DNA from: Pseudomonadota bacterium
GTDB lineage: Bacteria > Pseudomonadota > Gammaproteobacteria > Xanthomonadales > Rhodanobacteraceae
Length of the DNA: 6,108 nt
Assembly: GCA_023412995.1 (NCBI GenBank)
Contig: JAEZQS010000116.1
Span: 1 to 6,108 of the forward strand
Reading direction: 5' to 3'
Each line of letters starts with the position of its first letter. The stretch's first letter is position 1. Under the pieces are notes generated by a model that worked only from the letters and a program-made list of their open reading frames with translations, ran no database searches and was not told where the DNA came from. This document shows, in pieces, positions 3,615-6,108 of this stretch. The position numbers were made by a program, and so were the translations under genes.

Positions 3615-5855
3615 ATGAGGCTGTTCCCATCGCGCAGTGCGCGCCGCAAAGGCCCCCTCGCCCACAGCGTGCTCGAGGTGGCGATCACCGACCTCGTCGC
3701 GACCTATGCGCTGCACCACCACCTGCGCAACGACGGCAAGTCGCCGGTCGAGATCGTCTACACGTTCCCGGTGCCGCTGGATGCCGCCTTCCTCGGCCTG
3801 CGCGCCACGATCGCGGGCGAAACGCTGGAGGCGGACATTCGCCCGCGTGCCACCGCCACGCGCGACTACGACGATGCAATCGCCGACGGACACAGCGCCG
3901 TGCTGCTGGAGCAGCCCGCGCCAGGCGTCCTCACCGCGAGCCTTGGCAACCTGAAACCCGGCGAGGAAGGCGAGATCGTGCTGCGCTTCGCCGCGCCGAA
4001 GCGCGTCGCTGGCGGCAGCGCGCGCTTCTCGCTGCCGCTGGTGCACCGGCCACGCTACGGCCGCTGGCGCATGGACGAACCCGCGGCGCCGCGGCACGAC
4101 TTCGGCGAAACGCACCCGCTGGCGTTGTCCGTGCGCGTGCAGGGCCTGCTCGCCGCCGCCAACGCGCGCTGCGCCAGCCACCCGGCGGCCTTCACGCGCC
4201 AGGATGGCGAACTGGTGCTGGCGCTCGCGACGGCCGAACTCGACCGCGACCTGGTGCTGCTGTTCGACCTGGATGCAGCGCTTGCCCCGGCGGTGCGCAG
4301 CGTTGCCGACGGCGAAGGCACGTTCGGACTCGCCAGCGTAGTGGTACCGCGCGACGCCGTTCCGGCACTGCCGCTCGACCTCGTCCTGCTGCTGGACGGC
4401 TCGGGATCGATGCAGGGCGACGCCACCGCGCAATCGCGCGCCGCGGTGCACGCCATCGCGGCTGCGCTGGATCCCGCCGACCGCATCCAGGCCATCCGCT
4501 TCGGCAGTTCGACGCGGCCGCTGTTCCGCCGCATGCTGAAAGCCACGCCACAGGTCGCCGCGGCGCTGGCCGAACTCGCCGGCACCGTCGATGCCGACCT
4601 CGGCGGCACGGAAATGGGTGTCGCGCTCGACTGTGCGCTGGGGCACCTGCCCGATGCGGAACCCGGCCGCCGCCGCGCCATCATCCTGGTGACCGACGGC
4701 GCCGTGCAGCCGGAGGACATCGCCGATGCAAGACACGCGTTGCGCGAGGCCGCCGTGCCCTGCTTCGTCGTCGCGGTCGGCAGCGCCGCGGGCGTCGACG
4801 TGCTGGAGCCACTCGCCGTCACGACGCACGCCACGCTGGAACGCGCGGTGCCGATGGAGCCCATCGACGCCTGCGTCATGCGCCAGTTCCAGCGCGCCCG
4901 CGCGCAGCCGCTGGCGGTGAAGGCACGCTGGGAAGGCGTCGAGGCCGAACCACTGGCCATGCCACTCGCGTATCCCGGCGACGTGCTACAGGTTGCCGCG
5001 CACTGGAACGGCGATGCCCTGCCCACGCTCCGCCTGGAATCACCCGCCTGGCCGGAACCGCTCACGTTCGCCCTGCCCCCGCGCGCCACCGATCCGGCGC
5101 AGCGCGCGATCCTCGGCCAGCGCCGCTACGCGGACACCGCTCCCGGACGGCAGCTTGCGATCGCGCTGCGCTACGGACTCCTTGCCGACTGCACCTCGGC
5201 CGTTCTCGTGCGCACGCGCGCCGATGGCGACCGCGTGGACGAGCTGCCGGAAATCGTGCCGGTGACGCAGATGGTGCCGCACGGGATGGTGGCCTGCAGC
5301 GCTGCCGACTTCCTGGCAATGCCGGCGTTCCTGCGGCGCGACCCGACCATCGAGCGAACCGGCACCTACATCGAGGAGCCGCGCTACGCGATCTCCTGTG
5401 GTGACCTGCCGGACGATGCGGAGGACCTCGACCATCTCGTTGGCGGCGAGCGCGACACGGCAGCCGCTGCGCCTGCTCCAGCCCGCCCTGTGATCCTGCC
5501 CGAACGTGTCGAGGAAATCCTCGCCGCGCTGTTTGCCGTGCTGCGCCACGCGTGGCTGGGCGACCCGGCGGAACCGATCGACCTGGAAACGGCCGTGACA
5601 CGCTTGCCCGGGACGCTGCGCGAAGATGCGCGGCAAATCCTGCAACGGATCTGGCCGAACGACACCCGCACCCTGGATTCAGCCGCTTCCATGCTTTGCC
5701 TCATGGAAGATCGCGTCGACCATCGGCCGATGACGGACGACGAGGAGGCGCGGCGGGCGATGCTGCACGCCGTCCACCCTGCGCCAGCCATCGCACGGGA
5801 GCTCGAGGCGTTGCTGCGGGACGGAGTCGGGAGACAGGACGCGGTTGCCTGCTAG
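3615..5855 (+). CDS. VIT and VWA domain-containing protein, cytoplasmic type
   Basis: A 746-residue protein. A VIT (vault / inter-alpha-trypsin inhibitor) domain spans about residues 15-140, with FPVP at 51-54, RDYDDAI at 83-89 and GNLKPGE at 111-117. A VWA domain spans about 254-420 with a complete MIDAS site: D261-G-S263-G-S265, T332 and D361. A conserved post-VWA segment (LRYGLLADCTSAVLV, 518-532) is typical of VIT-VWA proteins. An Ala/Pro-rich linker near 615-630 leads to a helical C-terminus that I do not recognise. There is no signal peptide, transmembrane segment, LPXTG or PEP-CTERM signal, unlike many bacterial VIT-VWA proteins that are exported. Such domains mediate metal-dependent protein binding, so a scaffold role is likely; partners are unknown. 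No MoxR-type ATPase, the frequent partner of VWA proteins, is next to it here. It is cotranscribed with the MerR-type gene. Confidence 0.9.
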   Translation: MRLFPSRSARRKGPLAHSVLEVAITDLVATYALHHHLRNDGKSPVEIVYTFPVPLDAAFLGLRATIAGETLEADIRPRATATRDYDDAIADGHSAVLLEQPAPGVLTASLGNLKPGEEGEIVLRFAAPKRVAGGSARFSLPLVHRPRYGRWRMDEPAAPRHDFGETHPLALSVRVQGLLAAANARCASHPAAFTRQDGELVLALATAELDRDLVLLFDLDAALAPAVRSVADGEGTFGLASVVVPRDAVPALPLDLVLLLDGSGSMQGDATAQSRAAVHAIAAALDPADRIQAIRFGSSTRPLFRRMLKATPQVAAALAELAGTVDADLGGTEMGVALDCALGHLPDAEPGRRRAIILVTDGAVQPEDIADARHALREAAVPCFVVAVGSAAGVDVLEPLAVTTHATLERAVPMEPIDACVMRQFQRARAQPLAVKARWEGVEAEPLAMPLAYPGDVLQVAAHWNGDALPTLRLESPAWPEPLTFALPPRATDPAQRAILGQRRYADTAPGRQLAIALRYGLLADCTSAVLVRTRADGDRVDELPEIVPVTQMVPHGMVACSAADFLAMPAFLRRDPTIERTGTYIEEPRYAISCGDLPDDAEDLDHLVGGERDTAAAAPAPARPVILPERVEEILAALFAVLRHAWLGDPAEPIDLETAVTRLPGTLREDARQILQRIWPNDTRTLDSAASMLCLMEDRVDHRPMTDDEEARRAMLHAVHPAPAIARELEALLRDGVGRQDAVAC

Positions 5856-5869
5856 CAATGCGACAACGT

Positions 5870-5939
5870 CTTCGGTCCCGCATGGGCGACGGTTGGAAAA
5901 GCACACAACCGGCCAACCCGGCCCCGTTTTGTACCGAAG
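5870..5939. repeat. Nested inverted repeats downstream of the VIT-VWA gene
   Basis: CTTCGGT (5870-5876) and ACCGAAG (5933-5939) are perfect inverted arms 56 nt apart. Inside them CGGTTG (5890-5895) pairs with CAACCG (5906-5911), and GGTTGG (5891-5896) can pair instead with CCAACC (5913-5918). The two inner pairings exclude each other. The role is unknown; an RNA 3'-end structure is the simplest reading. Confidence 0.5.
5890..5930 (+). terminator. Weak terminator candidate after the VIT-VWA gene
   Basis: A hairpin (5890-5911, 6-bp stem, 10-nt loop) or the alternative GGTTGG/CCAACC stem precedes a GC-rich stretch ending in four T (5927-5930). A short GGCC/GGCC stem (5911-5923) also lies 3 nt before the T-run. 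The T-run is short and the stems are modest, so efficiency is doubtful. Confidence 0.25.
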
Positions 5940-5957
5940 GGTCTACGTGCCACGGGA

Positions 5958-6029
5958 CAGGGCCTCTCCCTGGCCTCGGCGAACGCGACGTGCCAGCCGC
6001 GATCGCGAAAACCGGTTGCCGGCGCAACC
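5958..6029. repeat. Two short perfect hairpins before the right REP
   Basis: CAGGG-CCTCT-CCCTG (5958-5972) and GGTTGC-CGGC-GCAACC (6014-6029) are perfect stem-loops of 5 and 6 bp. The second repeats the GGTTG/CAACC pairing seen at 5891-5910. No gene is visible from 5856 to the end of the window. Confidence 0.4.
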
Positions 6030-6059
6030 TCCGGTTGGCGGCGTCGTCGGCGGCGGTTC

Positions 6060-6084
6060 GCGGTCGCGCTTGCAGCGCTCCTAC
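6060..6084 (-). repeat. REP-type palindromic repeat, copy 3
   Basis: The reverse complement of these 25 bases is identical to copy 1 at 2-26, including the GCGCT/AGCGC stem (6066-6070 with 6074-6078) and GCA loop. The identity over 6 kb suggests recent spread or shared maintenance of one REP family, in contrast to the diverged copy 2. Confidence 0.85.
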
Positions 6085-6100
6085 AAGAGTCCGTGTTTTC

Positions 6101-6108
6101 GTAGGAGC
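6101..6108 (+). repeat. REP-type repeat, copy 4, cut by the window end
   Basis: GTAGGAGC, the eight-base head of the REP unit, starts 16 nt after copy 3 in the opposite orientation and runs off the window. A head-to-head pair with copy 3 is therefore likely. Confidence 0.6.

Noticed and set aside
3225..4829. Minus-strand open frame of 534 codons
   Set aside because: It lies opposite the MerR-type and VIT-VWA genes, whose products have clear domains and motifs. Its protein is low-complexity (Arg/Ala/Gly-rich), typical of a shadow frame in high-GC DNA.

Overview
The window is GC-rich DNA from a gammaproteobacterium, most likely of the family Xanthomonadaceae (Lysobacter/Luteimonas/Xanthomonas relatives). 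The RppH protein, the GGGATTC heptad repeat and the GTAGGAGC-type REP palindromes all point there. I see no phage, plasmid, IS or CRISPR sequence. The window starts and ends inside REP-type repeats: an inverted pair at 2-104, and an inverted copy plus a cut-off copy at 6060-6108.

Left part (1-1205), minus strand: an iron-storage pair. bfd (bacterioferritin-associated ferredoxin, 942-1145) lies upstream of bfr (bacterioferritin, 207-677). A strong sigma70-like promoter precedes bfd, with a Fur-box-like sequence filling its -35/-10 spacer. This fits the known logic that Bfd is made under iron starvation to reduce and release iron stored in Bfr. The residues known to form the Bfr-Bfd contact are present in both proteins.

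Middle (1206-2447): a G-rich heptad repeat able to form a G-quadruplex, then rppH on the minus strand (1386-1913, GTG start), encoding the Nudix RNA pyrophosphohydrolase that starts 5'-end-dependent mRNA decay. Divergent from it is an elongator tRNA-Met (CAT) on the plus strand (2069-2145) with its own near-consensus promoter and a GC-rich discriminator. The 302 nt after the tRNA hold no convincing gene. They contain a large imperfect hairpin (2361-2406) between the tRNA and the convergent HD-domain gene.

Right part (2448-5855): a Mesh1-like HD-domain hydrolase on the minus strand (2448-3065), possibly acting on (p)ppGpp or a related nucleotide, is divergent from a two-gene plus-strand operon. 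The operon encodes a MerR-type regulator (3203-3601) and, 13 nt later, a 746-residue VIT-VWA protein (3615-5855) with a complete MIDAS metal site but no visible signal peptide, membrane anchor or sorting signal. The 137-nt divergent intergenic region has a TTGACA-N16-TATAAA promoter with an imperfect dyad centred exactly in the spacer, where MerR-family operators lie. A perfect minus-strand TATAAT overlaps the plus-strand -10. This MerR / cytoplasmic VIT-VWA / Mesh1-like cluster is the least familiar part of the window and the best candidate for an undescribed module. The tail (5856-6059) carries several nested inverted repeats and a weak terminator candidate.
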